NCBI GenBank assembly: GCA_946499275.1
Contig: CAMMRL010000002.1
Location: 17,654 to 81,653 of the forward strand
Origin: an uncultured Clostridia bacterium
Lineage (GTDB): Bacteria > Bacillota > Clostridia > Oscillospirales > Acutalibacteraceae
Length of the DNA stretch: 64,000 bases
Direction of reading: 5' to 3'
The position numbers were made by a program, and so were the translations under genes. How positions within the stretch are numbered: the stretch's first letter is position 1; every line of letters starts with the position of its first letter. Positions 27,762 through 37,117 of the stretch are shown one piece after another. Under the pieces are notes generated by a model, which saw only the letters and a list, made by a program, of their open reading frames with translations, searched no databases and was not told the origin of the DNA.

Positions 27762-30700
27762 TCAGGTATTCTGCTTCCTCACCGACAGGAGAAACTCGGA
27801 AAGTTCCTTTTTCCACTCATTGGCCAGGCGCTGGATAAGAGCGTGAGAAAACGCCTGGGAATTGAATAAGATTTTCGCATGTATACGGCGGTTGAGAAAC
27901 AAACTGTCCACGCTAAATAAACAGGAAAAACGATTTTCTGCCGCCGTATCCGTCGTCGGGAAGAAGGGCTCTAGGTTAAAAACATCCTTCGTCTGTGGAT
28001 TCAATTCACCCAGATGATTGAATCGGATCGGCTGTGCGCCGAGGAAAGCGCCGTTATCCTGTGCCCGGACAACCTCCCATTCATACCTACGGTCGCCGTA
28101 TTTTCTGCATTGGTCAAGGACTTCCTCCAGCCAACCGGCCGGATCCAGTTGGACTGAATGCAGATAAACCGGATAAAGGACGGTAAACCAGCCTATCGTC
28201 CGCTCAATAGGGACGACACCCGGCCGGTCGCGTCCATGACCTTCCAGTTCAAAAAGCGCTTCTTTTGTATGGAAAACCGTCTGGATAGCGCGGAAAAGGC
28301 TAGCCAACAAGAATTCCCCGGTATTTGCCCGGTATCGTTCGCTTCCTTTCGCCAGCAACTCCGGGGTAATATAAGGCTCAAATTCCGTCAATAATACGCC
28401 GGTTTCGCCGTATGTGCAGGCAGTATCCGAAACCTCCAGCATCTTTGCCCCGTTTAAGCTTCGGATATCTTGCCAAAAAGGCGAAGGAACTACCGCAGAT
28501 TGCTGCTTTTTCAGAATTTCTGCGTATTGCCGGTAGGAAAGCCCCTTTTCCGGAAGCTGTGGGAGGTGTCCGTCCTGAATCTGCCGGAGAAGCGCGGCAA
28601 GATCATCCAGCAGGATACGCCAGGAAACGCCGTCTACAATTAGATGATGAGCAACGATGCGAAGATAAATCGCACCGTTCTCGTATGTATAATAGGCGCG
28701 AATCAGCAAATCCTCGTCAAAGTGGAAATCGATAGAAAACGGTTGGAACGCGGTGTCCATTGTCCCGGATACCTCCCGAATATACCGTTTCTTTTCCAAA
28801 TGGGCGTTGTTGATATAGGCTTTCTCCCCTTGCAGGTTCAGTCGTAGCAGGTCATGGTGATGCACCAGAAGGGCAAACGCTTTTTCAAGCATATCGATGG
28901 TCACATTCTTGTTCAACCGTAGCAAAATCGATTGGTTGTACCGTCCCGGCCGGGGGAAGTGATGGGAAAAAAACCATTGCCAGACCGGTGTGAAAGGAAG
29001 TCCCCCCTTGCACATCCCTTGTTCCGGCAAAGGTGTCGCCGGGGTGATATATCCCGCCATTTCGGACAAAACAGGATGGAGCAGGATATCCCGCACGCTG
29101 AGCTCAAGCCCCTGTTCTCTTAAGCGGGAAGAAAGTTGGATTGCTTTGATAGAATCCCCGCCGACCGCATAGAAATTGGCATCTGTATCCACAGGCTCGT
29201 CCGGGCACAGGGCGAATACGCCTGCGGATAATTCCCTCCAGAACGGCGGAAGGGGATCCCGTCCGGCGGCGGGACGCGTCCTGTCCGGAGACGGAAACTT
29301 GTCCACGTCCGCTTTTCCGTTCACCGTCAAAGGAAAATGAGACAACGCGCAATAATGCACCGGGCACATATAAGACGGCAACCTTTCTGACAGGTATCGG
29401 CGCAGGTTTTCTTCCTCGTAAGTTGAGTCCGGAACCAGATACAGAACCAGTTCCTCTCTTCCTTTTTCCGTACGAAGAACCGCCTTCGCATCCTTGACCA
29501 GCCTGCTGTCCTGAGCCACTCGTTCCACTTCGCGCAGTTCCACCCGGTTCCCCCGGAGTTTTACCTGCCCGTCCCGACGCCCTAAAAATATCAGCCTATT
29601 CCCGGGAATCCACCGGGCCATATCGCCCGACTGGTATATAACGGCGTTTTCCACAAACGGGTCGGGCAGAAAACGGCGGGAATCCGCCGAAGCAGGCGTG
29701 TATCCTTGCGCTATGCCGTCCCCCGCGATATAAATCTCCCCCGCCGCTTCCGGCGGCACCGGTTGGCGGTCTTGGTCCAACAAATATATCCGTGTATTAC
29801 TGATCGGATGCCCGATTGGAACGGAACCTTCTGACGTTTTCTGTGGATCATAGCGGTGGGTCATGCAGCCCACCGTTGCTTCCGTCGGCCCATATTCGTT
29901 ATAAATAGCGGCGCGGCCGCCGAAATGCCGATATAGGATCTCGCAAGATCGGGTCTTGAGTTCCTCCCCGCCTAGTATCAGCGTATGCACCGTGCTGTTG
30001 TCCGCCGGTACGTCCAACAGCAGCGGGATATGCGAAGGTGTGATTTTCAGTATGGTCGCCCTCCGGTCTGCGAGGATTTTTTGGAAGACGTTCTCCTCCT
30101 GCCGCCCCCCGTATAGGACGAGGGAGCCGCCGTGGATGAGGGGGAGAAACAGCGAGGTCATCGTGAAGTCAAAAGCAAAACTGGAATATAGGGCGAAGAT
30201 TTCGGCTTCATGGGTACAATAGGCCTGTTTCGCCCACCAAAGATAATTCATTAGGCTATCGTGACGGACGCGTACACCCTTGGGTTCTCCGCTGGAACCG
30301 GAAGTAAATAGGAAATATGCATAGGGGTTGGCGCAGGAACGGTGGGAAAAAGGAATTTCCTCGCCGTCCGGTATCTCCGCCAGGGTAATGCGGTTTCCGG
30401 TGAAACGTAAACGGATCGAATGATCCATCAAGATGAGAAATTTCGCCTTTGCCTGAACCAGAAAATGCTCCAGCCGCTCCGCCGGATGAGCGGAATCCAG
30501 CGGCATATATATCCCGCCGCACATCAAAATAGCGAAAATCGCGGCAACACTTTCCGCCGTATAAACGGGGAGCAGCGCGACCACATCGCCGCTTTCCACC
30601 CCCTTTTCCCGCATATATCCGGCATATCGAGATGCCAGACGGTACAGATGGGCGTAAGTTACTTCCTGTGAACCAGAAAATAAGGCTGTCCTCTCCGGAT

Positions 30701-32078
30701 GGATGGACACCATTTTCCCCAATAGATCAACGACTGTTTTTCCTTTGGGATACGAAACGCTCGTATCATTAAAATCTTCCAGTAATGTTCTTTGCTCTTC
30801 TCGGCTTAAAAGCGATATCGTACGCAGAGGAACGTTCGGCTGTTCCACGACCAGGGAAAGCAAATGGAGCAGTCGGCGGAAAAGGAGTTCAATCTGCTGC
30901 TCGGTATATGCGTCCAGCCGATAATCAAAATCGAGTTGCAGCGTATTTTCTCCCCACTCGCGAAGGATGATCTGCAGCGCGTATTCCTGTTCACCATTGA
31001 AGATCTCTTCCGACCGGTAGGAAACGCCGCCGATCGTTCCATGAAGGTCCGTATTATAGCAATTGATACAGGCGTCATATAACGCGGGGCTCTCCCCTTC
31101 GGGAGAAATGTCCGTTTTCAGGCAGTCATACGGATACTTCTGGTGCGCCATGCACTGTCGTAGATTGTCGGAAATAGAATAAAGAATCTCTTGCAGGCGG
31201 CTTTCCGATGAAATTGTCTGGATAAACGGCATGGTGTTGGTATAATTGCCGAAGGTCTCTCGTTCCCTCCGACCAGCCCGGCCAAGCAACGGAATCCCTA
31301 CCACCGGATGCCGCTCGCCGTAGACCTTATATCGATAGAGCATATACAGCCCGACAAACAGGGAATTCAGCGACAGCGAGGTTTTCGCTAAAAAGAGACG
31401 CATTTGTTCATCCAATGACTTGGGCAGAAAAAAAGTGCGACGTTCCGCTTTTGTACCGAGCGGCTGGGAAACAGCGGTGGGCGTTTCCTCCGCATATAGA
31501 TTTATCCAAAAGTCCCGGTCCTGTTTCCACGCTGTGCTGGATTCCCGTTCCTTCTCCACAAGTAGATAATCGGTATAGTCCGGCGGTTTCTCCACCGGAT
31601 TGTTCAAAAAGCCGTCATAAGCCGCGGCGATGTACTCCGTTAGCAGTTTCATGGACCAGCCATCCGCAATCAAGTGATGAAGCTTTACAAAATATCCTCG
31701 ACATCGGCCTCTAATCTGTAATATTACAAAAGTAGAAAGCGGCGATTCCAGCATCTCCATAGGACGTGAAACCTGCTCTCGGCACCAAGCGCGCAAACCG
31801 TCTCCCCCGCCGGAGAACATCGGAAAATCCTGAATGGAAACCGGAGGAAAATTGGTATTATCAACATACTGAAAAACCTCTCCATTTTTTTCGGTAAAAC
31901 GCAATTTAAGGGCCTGGTGCGCCCGGATTAGCTGCCGGATGGCCCGTTCCAGCAAAGAGGTGTTGATCTCAGTCCTCGCAATCGCTATACCGCCAACACA
32001 AAAAAGGGATGACTCCGGATACTTTTTCTGCGCATACCATATCCGCTTTTGAGCATGCGACAACTCCCACAGCGCCAT
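27762..32078 (-). CDS. NRPS, one module C-A-T-E, predicted Asn-loading
   Basis: 1438 residues. Condensation domain (1-430) has HHLIADG at 134-140 and, being first, probably acylates the amino acid (starter type). Adenylation domain (about 440-930) has FTSGSSGEPKG, NEYGPTEATVG and the A10 NGKAD. Pocket residues read by alignment to GrsA are D637, F638, T641, K678, I701, G703, E728, V736, G737, K922, i.e. DFTKIGEVGK, close to the Asn code DLTKLGEVGK. The carrier domain has GGDSIKAI (973-980). The last domain is an epimerase: HHLIVDGVSWRIL, LEGHGRDRPG, RTIGWFT. Expected product: N-acyl-D-Asn on the carrier. No thioesterase, reductase or further condensation domain follows. The ATG at 32078 has TGGAGTGA upstream. 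Confidence 0.92.
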   Translation of the reverse strand: MALWELSHAQKRIWYAQKKYPESSLFCVGGIAIARTEINTSLLERAIRQLIRAHQALKLRFTEKNGEVFQYVDNTNFPPVSIQDFPMFSGGGDGLRAWCREQVSRPMEMLESPLSTFVILQIRGRCRGYFVKLHHLIADGWSMKLLTEYIAAAYDGFLNNPVEKPPDYTDYLLVEKERESSTAWKQDRDFWINLYAEETPTAVSQPLGTKAERRTFFLPKSLDEQMRLFLAKTSLSLNSLFVGLYMLYRYKVYGERHPVVGIPLLGRAGRRERETFGNYTNTMPFIQTISSESRLQEILYSISDNLRQCMAHQKYPYDCLKTDISPEGESPALYDACINCYNTDLHGTIGGVSYRSEEIFNGEQEYALQIILREWGENTLQLDFDYRLDAYTEQQIELLFRRLLHLLSLVVEQPNVPLRTISLLSREEQRTLLEDFNDTSVSYPKGKTVVDLLGKMVSIHPERTALFSGSQEVTYAHLYRLASRYAGYMREKGVESGDVVALLPVYTAESVAAIFAILMCGGIYMPLDSAHPAERLEHFLVQAKAKFLILMDHSIRLRFTGNRITLAEIPDGEEIPFSHRSCANPYAYFLFTSGSSGEPKGVRVRHDSLMNYLWWAKQAYCTHEAEIFALYSSFAFDFTMTSLFLPLIHGGSLVLYGGRQEENVFQKILADRRATILKITPSHIPLLLDVPADNSTVHTLILGGEELKTRSCEILYRHFGGRAAIYNEYGPTEATVGCMTHRYDPQKTSEGSVPIGHPISNTRIYLLDQDRQPVPPEAAGEIYIAGDGIAQGYTPASADSRRFLPDPFVENAVIYQSGDMARWIPGNRLIFLGRRDGQVKLRGNRVELREVERVAQDSRLVKDAKAVLRTEKGREELVLYLVPDSTYEEENLRRYLSERLPSYMCPVHYCALSHFPLTVNGKADVDKFPSPDRTRPAAGRDPLPPFWRELSAGVFALCPDEPVDTDANFYAVGGDSIKAIQLSSRLREQGLELSVRDILLHPVLSEMAGYITPATPLPEQGMCKGGLPFTPVWQWFFSHHFPRPGRYNQSILLRLNKNVTIDMLEKAFALLVHHHDLLRLNLQGEKAYINNAHLEKKRYIREVSGTMDTAFQPFSIDFHFDEDLLIRAYYTYENGAIYLRIVAHHLIVDGVSWRILLDDLAALLRQIQDGHLPQLPEKGLSYRQYAEILKKQQSAVVPSPFWQDIRSLNGAKMLEVSDTACTYGETGVLLTEFEPYITPELLAKGSERYRANTGEFLLASLFRAIQTVFHTKEALFELEGHGRDRPGVVPIERTIGWFTVLYPVYLHSVQLDPAGWLEEVLDQCRKYGDRRYEWEVVRAQDNGAFLGAQPIRFNHLGELNPQTKDVFNLEPFFPTTDTAAENRFSCLFSVDSLFLNRRIHAKILFNSQAFSHALIQRLANEWKKELSEFLLSVRKQNT

Positions 32079-32132
32079 AGGAAATCACTCCATTTGATTG
32101 CTATCCGCTATTTTTCCTTGTTCCTCCGACTG

Positions 32133-32363
32133 CTATCCCCGTCGCTGATCTACATAATTGACAAAATCGCCAAGTACGGGGAAACAACTCATCAACAGCA
32201 TTTCGTCTTCAAATTGCATGGAGAATGTCGTTTCGCATTGAACCACCATACGGATAAAAAGGATGGAATCGATTTCCAGTTCCTCAAAAGTTTGATCCAT
32301 CCGGAGTTCTTCCGTTTTTATTTCTATGGTTTTCGCGATAATATTCAAAATTTCACTTTTCAT
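32133..32363 (-). CDS. Acyl carrier protein (third of the cluster)
   Basis: About 76 residues. The phosphopantetheine site is Ser33 in ELEIDSILFIRM. The DSI form with a hydrophobic IL after it is nearer to NRPS/PKS-type carriers than to FAS ACP (DSLD). The ATG at 32363 follows GGAAGGATTTATTAGG and overlaps the stop region of the upstream PfkB gene. Directly preceding the NRPS, it may deliver the acyl chain to the starter condensation domain (inference). Confidence 0.85.
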   Translation of the reverse strand: MKSEILNIIAKTIEIKTEELRMDQTFEELEIDSILFIRMVVQCETTFSMQFEDEMLLMSCFPVLGDFVNYVDQRRG

Positions 32364-32364
32364 C

Positions 32365-33306
32365 CTAATAAATCCTTCCATCAAAAACTTCATGAGCTTT
32401 AACCGGGTAGGTGCCGCGATGCTGGCAAACAATCCCTGCCGCCTTATTGGCAAGCGGGACAGCTTTTTCCATGGGGATTCCTTTTCCGGTTGCCACCGCC
32501 AGCGTCGATAAAAATGTGTCTCCAGCCCCACAGGAATCGACTACTGCGTTTGTGTAAGGCTGGTACCAACGGACGATTCTCTCTGGATCTATCCAAAAAC
32601 TCCCTTGCTTATCCATCGTTACAATGATGTTTTGTATTTGGTATTTGTTTTGGAATATTTCGGCTTCTGCCACCAGCTCTTTTTTATGGCGGATACGGTA
32701 TCCCAGCCTTTTTTCAAATTCCCATCGGTTTGGTTTGTATACATAAGCGAAAACCGGAGGATAACGCGACTTACTGTCCACAAACAACGGAATCGTCTTT
32801 CGGCGGCAGTAGCTGTTCAGCTTGCGATAAAGAGCGCCGTTACAAAACCCTTTCGCATAATCGGAAATAATGACAGCGTGGCACTGTGAGGAAATTCGTT
32901 GTATATCTTGGATTATGCGCCGGGTATCCCTTTCCGTTGAATCATTTATAAAATCACAGTCGGCATGGAATACCGGTATCTCTTCGCAGTAACGTATTTT
33001 TACACTAACCCCCCCATCTGTACATGCCTGAATATACTGCGTCGATATCCTTCTTTCCTTTAACTTCCGCATGTACCGGACAGACGCCTCATCGGTTCCT
33101 ACCCGGGAAAATAGCAGTGGATAGCCGCCCAACGTCCGGATATTGGAGGCGACATTTCCTGCACCTCCGGGAACATCCACTCGCGTTTCACAAGAAAAGC
33201 GAGGAGTCTCTCCTTCGCAGCTTTTTCCAAAAAAATATACGTCGAGGAGCGAATCCCCCACAACAACGATCCTTGGACAATCCTTTTCCTTCAGGACTGA
33301 ACGCAT
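32365..33306 (-). CDS. PfkB-family kinase, HldE1/heptose-7-phosphate kinase-like
   Basis: 313 residues. IVVVGDSLLDVYFFGK, the di-Gly hinge DVPGGAGNVASNI, VDSKSR and the C-terminal signature CGAGDTFLSTLAV (anion hole and catalytic Asp) resemble the kinase half of HldE/RfaE, which phosphorylates heptose 7-phosphate at C1. The nucleotidyltransferase half is missing; a separate HldE2-like gene is at 42720. The ATG at 33306 follows GAGAGGGAAAGCC. Substrate inferred only; another phosphosugar is possible. Confidence 0.78.
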   Translation of the reverse strand: MRSVLKEKDCPRIVVVGDSLLDVYFFGKSCEGETPRFSCETRVDVPGGAGNVASNIRTLGGYPLLFSRVGTDEASVRYMRKLKERRISTQYIQACTDGGVSVKIRYCEEIPVFHADCDFINDSTERDTRRIIQDIQRISSQCHAVIISDYAKGFCNGALYRKLNSYCRRKTIPLFVDSKSRYPPVFAYVYKPNRWEFEKRLGYRIRHKKELVAEAEIFQNKYQIQNIIVTMDKQGSFWIDPERIVRWYQPYTNAVVDSCGAGDTFLSTLAVATGKGIPMEKAVPLANKAAGIVCQHRGTYPVKAHEVFDGRIY

Positions 33307-33998
33307 GGCTTTCCCTCTCTTTTTGACAGGATATAGTCCGCCGCTTCCTGGACGGAGGACACGCGAAGAACACCGGACCCCGGCGTTTTTACGGCTTGGC
33401 TGATCCATATTGCAGGCATCCCCACAGACACTGCCCCTTGTACATCTTCCGTAAAGGAATCGCCGATCATAACGATTTGCGAAAGAGGAAAGCCCAGCAG
33501 CTCGCCCGTTTTGTGAAACAAAACGGGTTCCGGTTTATTACATCGCATATCTTCAGACGTTACGATAAAATCGAAATGAAAATGCTGTTTTTCAATTGAA
33601 CGATATAGTATGGCGTTATCGGCGTTAGTAAGTAAAGCAACAGGGAAACGACCACGCAGCCGTTCCACGGTTTCCCCAGCCCCGGCAAAGGCGGGAGGAT
33701 TCGAAAATAATGAAAAAAGGTACTCTTTAAAAGCGAACGGCGATGATGGCAGTCCAAACCTGCAGCAGGTTGCTTCGTAGCTTTCGAGAAGGAGTTCGTA
33801 CCCGAGGCGGAATTCCGCCGTGTACCGTCGGGCCCTTTCTCTGGAAAATCGATGAAAAAACGCTAAAGGATCCACCCCGCTGCTACGATATTGTTCCGTA
33901 AACCAATCACGGATCCGATCAAACGGCTTTCCTACATCCACCAGCGTTCCGTAGTAATCCAACGCAACCGCCCGAATGTCTAACCGACCGGTTAACAT
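33291..33998 (-). CDS. HAD-superfamily hydrolase with a D-x-Y active site
   Basis: 235 residues, subfamily IA. The nucleophile motif reads ALDYYGTLVD (Asp14, with Tyr16 where phosphatases carry the acid Asp). LLTNADN, KPEPVLFHKT and GDSFTEDVQGA supply the other motifs. D-x-Y is characteristic of 2-haloacid dehalogenases and some uncharacterised HAD proteins, so a phosphatase role is less certain than family membership suggests. Overlaps the ABC gene upstream by 7 bp and the kinase gene downstream by 16 bp. Confidence 0.82.
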   Translation of the reverse strand: MLTGRLDIRAVALDYYGTLVDVGKPFDRIRDWFTEQYRSSGVDPLAFFHRFSRERARRYTAEFRLGYELLLESYEATCCRFGLPSSPFAFKEYLFSLFSNPPAFAGAGETVERLRGRFPVALLTNADNAILYRSIEKQHFHFDFIVTSEDMRCNKPEPVLFHKTGELLGFPLSQIVMIGDSFTEDVQGAVSVGMPAIWISQAVKTPGSGVLRVSSVQEAADYILSKREGKPCVQS

Positions 33999-36900
33999 AC
34001 CACCGCCTCGGTTACTTTGCCAAATTCCAGCTTAATCCGTTGATCCGCCAACCGAAAGAAACGGTCGTCGTGAGTAATAACGATAACGCCTTTCCCCTGT
34101 TTTTTGAGTTCAGGAAGCAAGAAGGTGTAAAAATACTGCCGGAATTCCGGATCTTGTTCCGCAGCCCATTCGTCAAACAACATAAACGGCTTATCATCCA
34201 AACAACTAATGACATAGGCAAGCCGTTTTTTCTGCCCCGTGGATAGATTCAGTGTCGAAAAGGCCCCGTCGTCTTCGACCGAGATTTTGCGGTCGATATC
34301 CAACTTTTTCAGCAGGCCGTCTACCTGTTCCCGCTGTCCCTTCACATCCACACCGTACAGCTTTTTAAAAAGATAGAAATCGCTGAAAACCGCCGTAAAA
34401 CAGGTGTTCAGTACCGTCGTATCTACTACAACACCATTGAGTTCGATATCTCCGGATTCCGGTGCGTACATGCCCGTAAGCACTTTCCCCAGAGTGGATT
34501 TCCCGCTTCCGTTCCCCCCTGTAATATAGGTGATCTCCCCCATGTGGATTTCGGCGTTAACCGGGCCTAAGGCGAATGTGGCGTTCTCGTCCGACTCCAC
34601 TTCCTGCCGGTAGGTATAAACCACATCTTTCAACCGGAGTACACTGCCCGGCGGAAGCGCCTGGACAGAGCGGGGTTCCGGCTCCGTATCCGGGGAACTT
34701 TCCCCTAATTCCTCCTCCAGCGTATTGATCCGTTTCAAATGAACTCGAAGCTGGGTAATCCCCGGTATGGTTCCCACTAAAGCTCCGAACGGCCCGATCA
34801 GGTAAAAGACCATGAATAGGGTTTCACGTAGCTCATTTACACTGATCCCGACGATAATTAGCGGGAAAGCAAAAACGACCACGCCGAAGATCATGTTGTA
34901 CATCAGCGAATTATAAATACCGAAATTTAAGAATTTTACTGAAGCTTCTTTGGATAGTTCCGTCGATAGACGGGAGTATTTTTGGATATCTTTCCAGAAA
35001 GCAAAACGGCGGCAAGCGGACAACAGCAATTCCTTGAACCCGTAAACCAGGTCGGACATCTGGCTGAAATAAATATCTTGGATGTCCCGGTTCTTTTCCC
35101 AATACTTTTCGGCAATACGGCTGGTGACAAAGCTGAGTAAGGCATTCAGAACGATAACGGACAGCGAGGCGATAAAAGCGGCCAAGCTATTTGACAGTAG
35201 ATAGGACAAGCAAAATACCATCGTCAGGAAATTGGAAGCCACACCAATCACCATACCGGGAATCTGGGACATAGCGGACACATCGTTATTTAAGCCGGAG
35301 TAAATGCGGGAACTTCCTACCTTCTCGATGGATTGGTAGGAGGAGTGGACAATCCGATTGATCAGCCCCATCCGCTTATCGTAGGCTATTTCGTTCGTGA
35401 TGACGATCAGACGACCCTGTACCAGTTTGTTGGTGTAAACAAAAAAGAGCAGGGCGAACAAGAAGTAAACCAAGAGTTCTTTAGAATATTCCAATTCCCG
35501 GTTAAAGGATTCGTTAATAGTGAAAATTATCAACGCGCTGGTCAAGCCGTTAATAATGGATAGCGGGACAAGCGCGATATAGTTTTTTTCATTTGGTTTG
35601 GGAAAATTGAACGTCAGCAGAACATAGGCAAAAAAGAGGATTCCCGCAAAAAAGCCAGCAATACTGCCGTAGGGGATGCTGACCGCCCCCCAAACCTTTA
35701 CCGCTTCCCAGGGGAGCCGGGAAAACAGGATATTAGGCAGATAGTATACGCAGTACCCGAAAAAGACGAGGATGGGAAATGCTAGCAGAAGGCCGGCAAC
35801 TTTCCCTTTTCTAAGGGTTACCCGCTTTCGACGTTTTTTCGCAATATCGCCGATTGCTAAAGCAAGCATGACAAAATAAAACGCGCCGAGACCGACCGCC
35901 CCGAAGAAGACGACGGAAAAAACCATATCCAGCGATTTGTAGCTGTCCCGCTTATAATTGGTAAGATCCCGATGGTACAGCGCATTAAAAAAGTTATCGG
36001 AAACGTACGACGCCAGATTGGAATCCAAATTGCTCAAAACGCAAAGACCAATCCGTTTTTCTTGATCTAACGTCAATATGGAGGAATAGTTTGGATTAGA
36101 TCCTCCATGCATAAACGTTTCCCCGCGGATGTGAACCGACCAGCCGGCCCCGTAGTAATAATCCCCGGAAGAGGCGACCGTGCTGTCCCCTACATGGGAT
36201 TTCTCGATGAGAGCGCGGTATTTTTCTGGAACGGTCTCCAGCCCCATCTGGATCCGCATCCAGCGGGCCATGTCCTCCGCAGAACTGATAATGTAGCCAG
36301 CCGGCGTATTTCCCCGATACGTCGGCGCATCGTATTCCTCGGTGCCGAAAAAGTGCGGTTTGTATCCTTTGGCCAGAACCGCGTCGTCATAGGAGTCCTG
36401 CCGTCCCGCATAAGTGCTGGTAAGTCCAAGCGGTTCCAGAATACGGCTTTTAATAAACTCTTCATAGCTCAACCCGGATACATTCTGGATCACAAGCCCT
36501 AACACATCGTAGTTGATGGTGGCGTATAAATGACGGGTACCCGGATAAAATTCCAGTTCTGTTCCTATCAGCGTCCGTACGGTATCTTCCAAGAGTGTAT
36601 CGCCGTCGCCTGCCGGAATGTAACCGATGGTGTCAAAGGGGAGCCCCGTTGTCTGGTACAAAAAATTAGCGACGGTCAAGGGGACTTCGCCATGAATCCT
36701 GTGTCCCTTATAATTTCCGTTAAATTGCAGAGAAAGCCAGGGGATGTATTCCCGGATATTATCGTCTAAGCTGAGTTTTCCTTCCTGTTCCAACAAAAGG
36801 ATTCCCAGCGCGGTAAATGCTTTGCTCATGGAACCAAGTTCAAAAAGCGTTGAAGAATCCGCGGCGATATTTTCTTCCCTGTCCGCATACCCATAATTTC

Positions 36901-37117
36901 GGTACACTGTTTCTTCCGGGGTTACAACCGCCAGCGACACTCCCGGTGTTCCCGACTCTTTCATTGCCTTTTCAATCAAAGGCTGGATTTTGTCCAGCCC
37001 TTCGTTAACCGTGACGGGCTTTGTATCCGTATCTTCGCTTTGCGCTGCAGCCGCCAGCGGGGACACGATAAAAAGAAGCGCCGCCAGCAGCACTCCCACT
37101 GCGTATCGATTCTTCAA
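33992..37117 (-). CDS. Secreted serine peptidase (beta-lactamase fold) fused to an ABC exporter, prodrug-activating type
   Basis: 1041 residues. A signal peptide (1-25) leads to a beta-lactamase/ClbP-like domain (about 30-380) with SMSK at 96-99 (SxxK), the Tyr198 region YATINYDVLG, and MHGGSNPNYSS. Three hydrophobic helices follow, as in ClbP, then a SyrD-type ABC exporter half: six-helix membrane region, Walker A GGNGSGKST, signature LSTGQKKR, Walker B FMLFDEWAAEQDP. The start is TTG at 37117, seven bases after AGGAG, overlapping the PPTase stop (GATTGA). With the Asn-C-A-T-E NRPS this matches peptidase-ABC fusions such as ZmaM that remove an N-acyl-D-Asn cap during export. Cleavage specificity is inferred from context. 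Confidence 0.85.
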   Translation of the reverse strand: MKNRYAVGVLLAALLFIVSPLAAAAQSEDTDTKPVTVNEGLDKIQPLIEKAMKESGTPGVSLAVVTPEETVYRNYGYADREENIAADSSTLFELGSMSKAFTALGILLLEQEGKLSLDDNIREYIPWLSLQFNGNYKGHRIHGEVPLTVANFLYQTTGLPFDTIGYIPAGDGDTLLEDTVRTLIGTELEFYPGTRHLYATINYDVLGLVIQNVSGLSYEEFIKSRILEPLGLTSTYAGRQDSYDDAVLAKGYKPHFFGTEEYDAPTYRGNTPAGYIISSAEDMARWMRIQMGLETVPEKYRALIEKSHVGDSTVASSGDYYYGAGWSVHIRGETFMHGGSNPNYSSILTLDQEKRIGLCVLSNLDSNLASYVSDNFFNALYHRDLTNYKRDSYKSLDMVFSVVFFGAVGLGAFYFVMLALAIGDIAKKRRKRVTLRKGKVAGLLLAFPILVFFGYCVYYLPNILFSRLPWEAVKVWGAVSIPYGSIAGFFAGILFFAYVLLTFNFPKPNEKNYIALVPLSIINGLTSALIIFTINESFNRELEYSKELLVYFLFALLFFVYTNKLVQGRLIVITNEIAYDKRMGLINRIVHSSYQSIEKVGSSRIYSGLNNDVSAMSQIPGMVIGVASNFLTMVFCLSYLLSNSLAAFIASLSVIVLNALLSFVTSRIAEKYWEKNRDIQDIYFSQMSDLVYGFKELLLSACRRFAFWKDIQKYSRLSTELSKEASVKFLNFGIYNSLMYNMIFGVVVFAFPLIIVGISVNELRETLFMVFYLIGPFGALVGTIPGITQLRVHLKRINTLEEELGESSPDTEPEPRSVQALPPGSVLRLKDVVYTYRQEVESDENATFALGPVNAEIHMGEITYITGGNGSGKSTLGKVLTGMYAPESGDIELNGVVVDTTVLNTCFTAVFSDFYLFKKLYGVDVKGQREQVDGLLKKLDIDRKISVEDDGAFSTLNLSTGQKKRLAYVISCLDDKPFMLFDEWAAEQDPEFRQYFYTFLLPELKKQGKGVIVITHDDRFFRLADQRIKLEFGKVTEAVVC

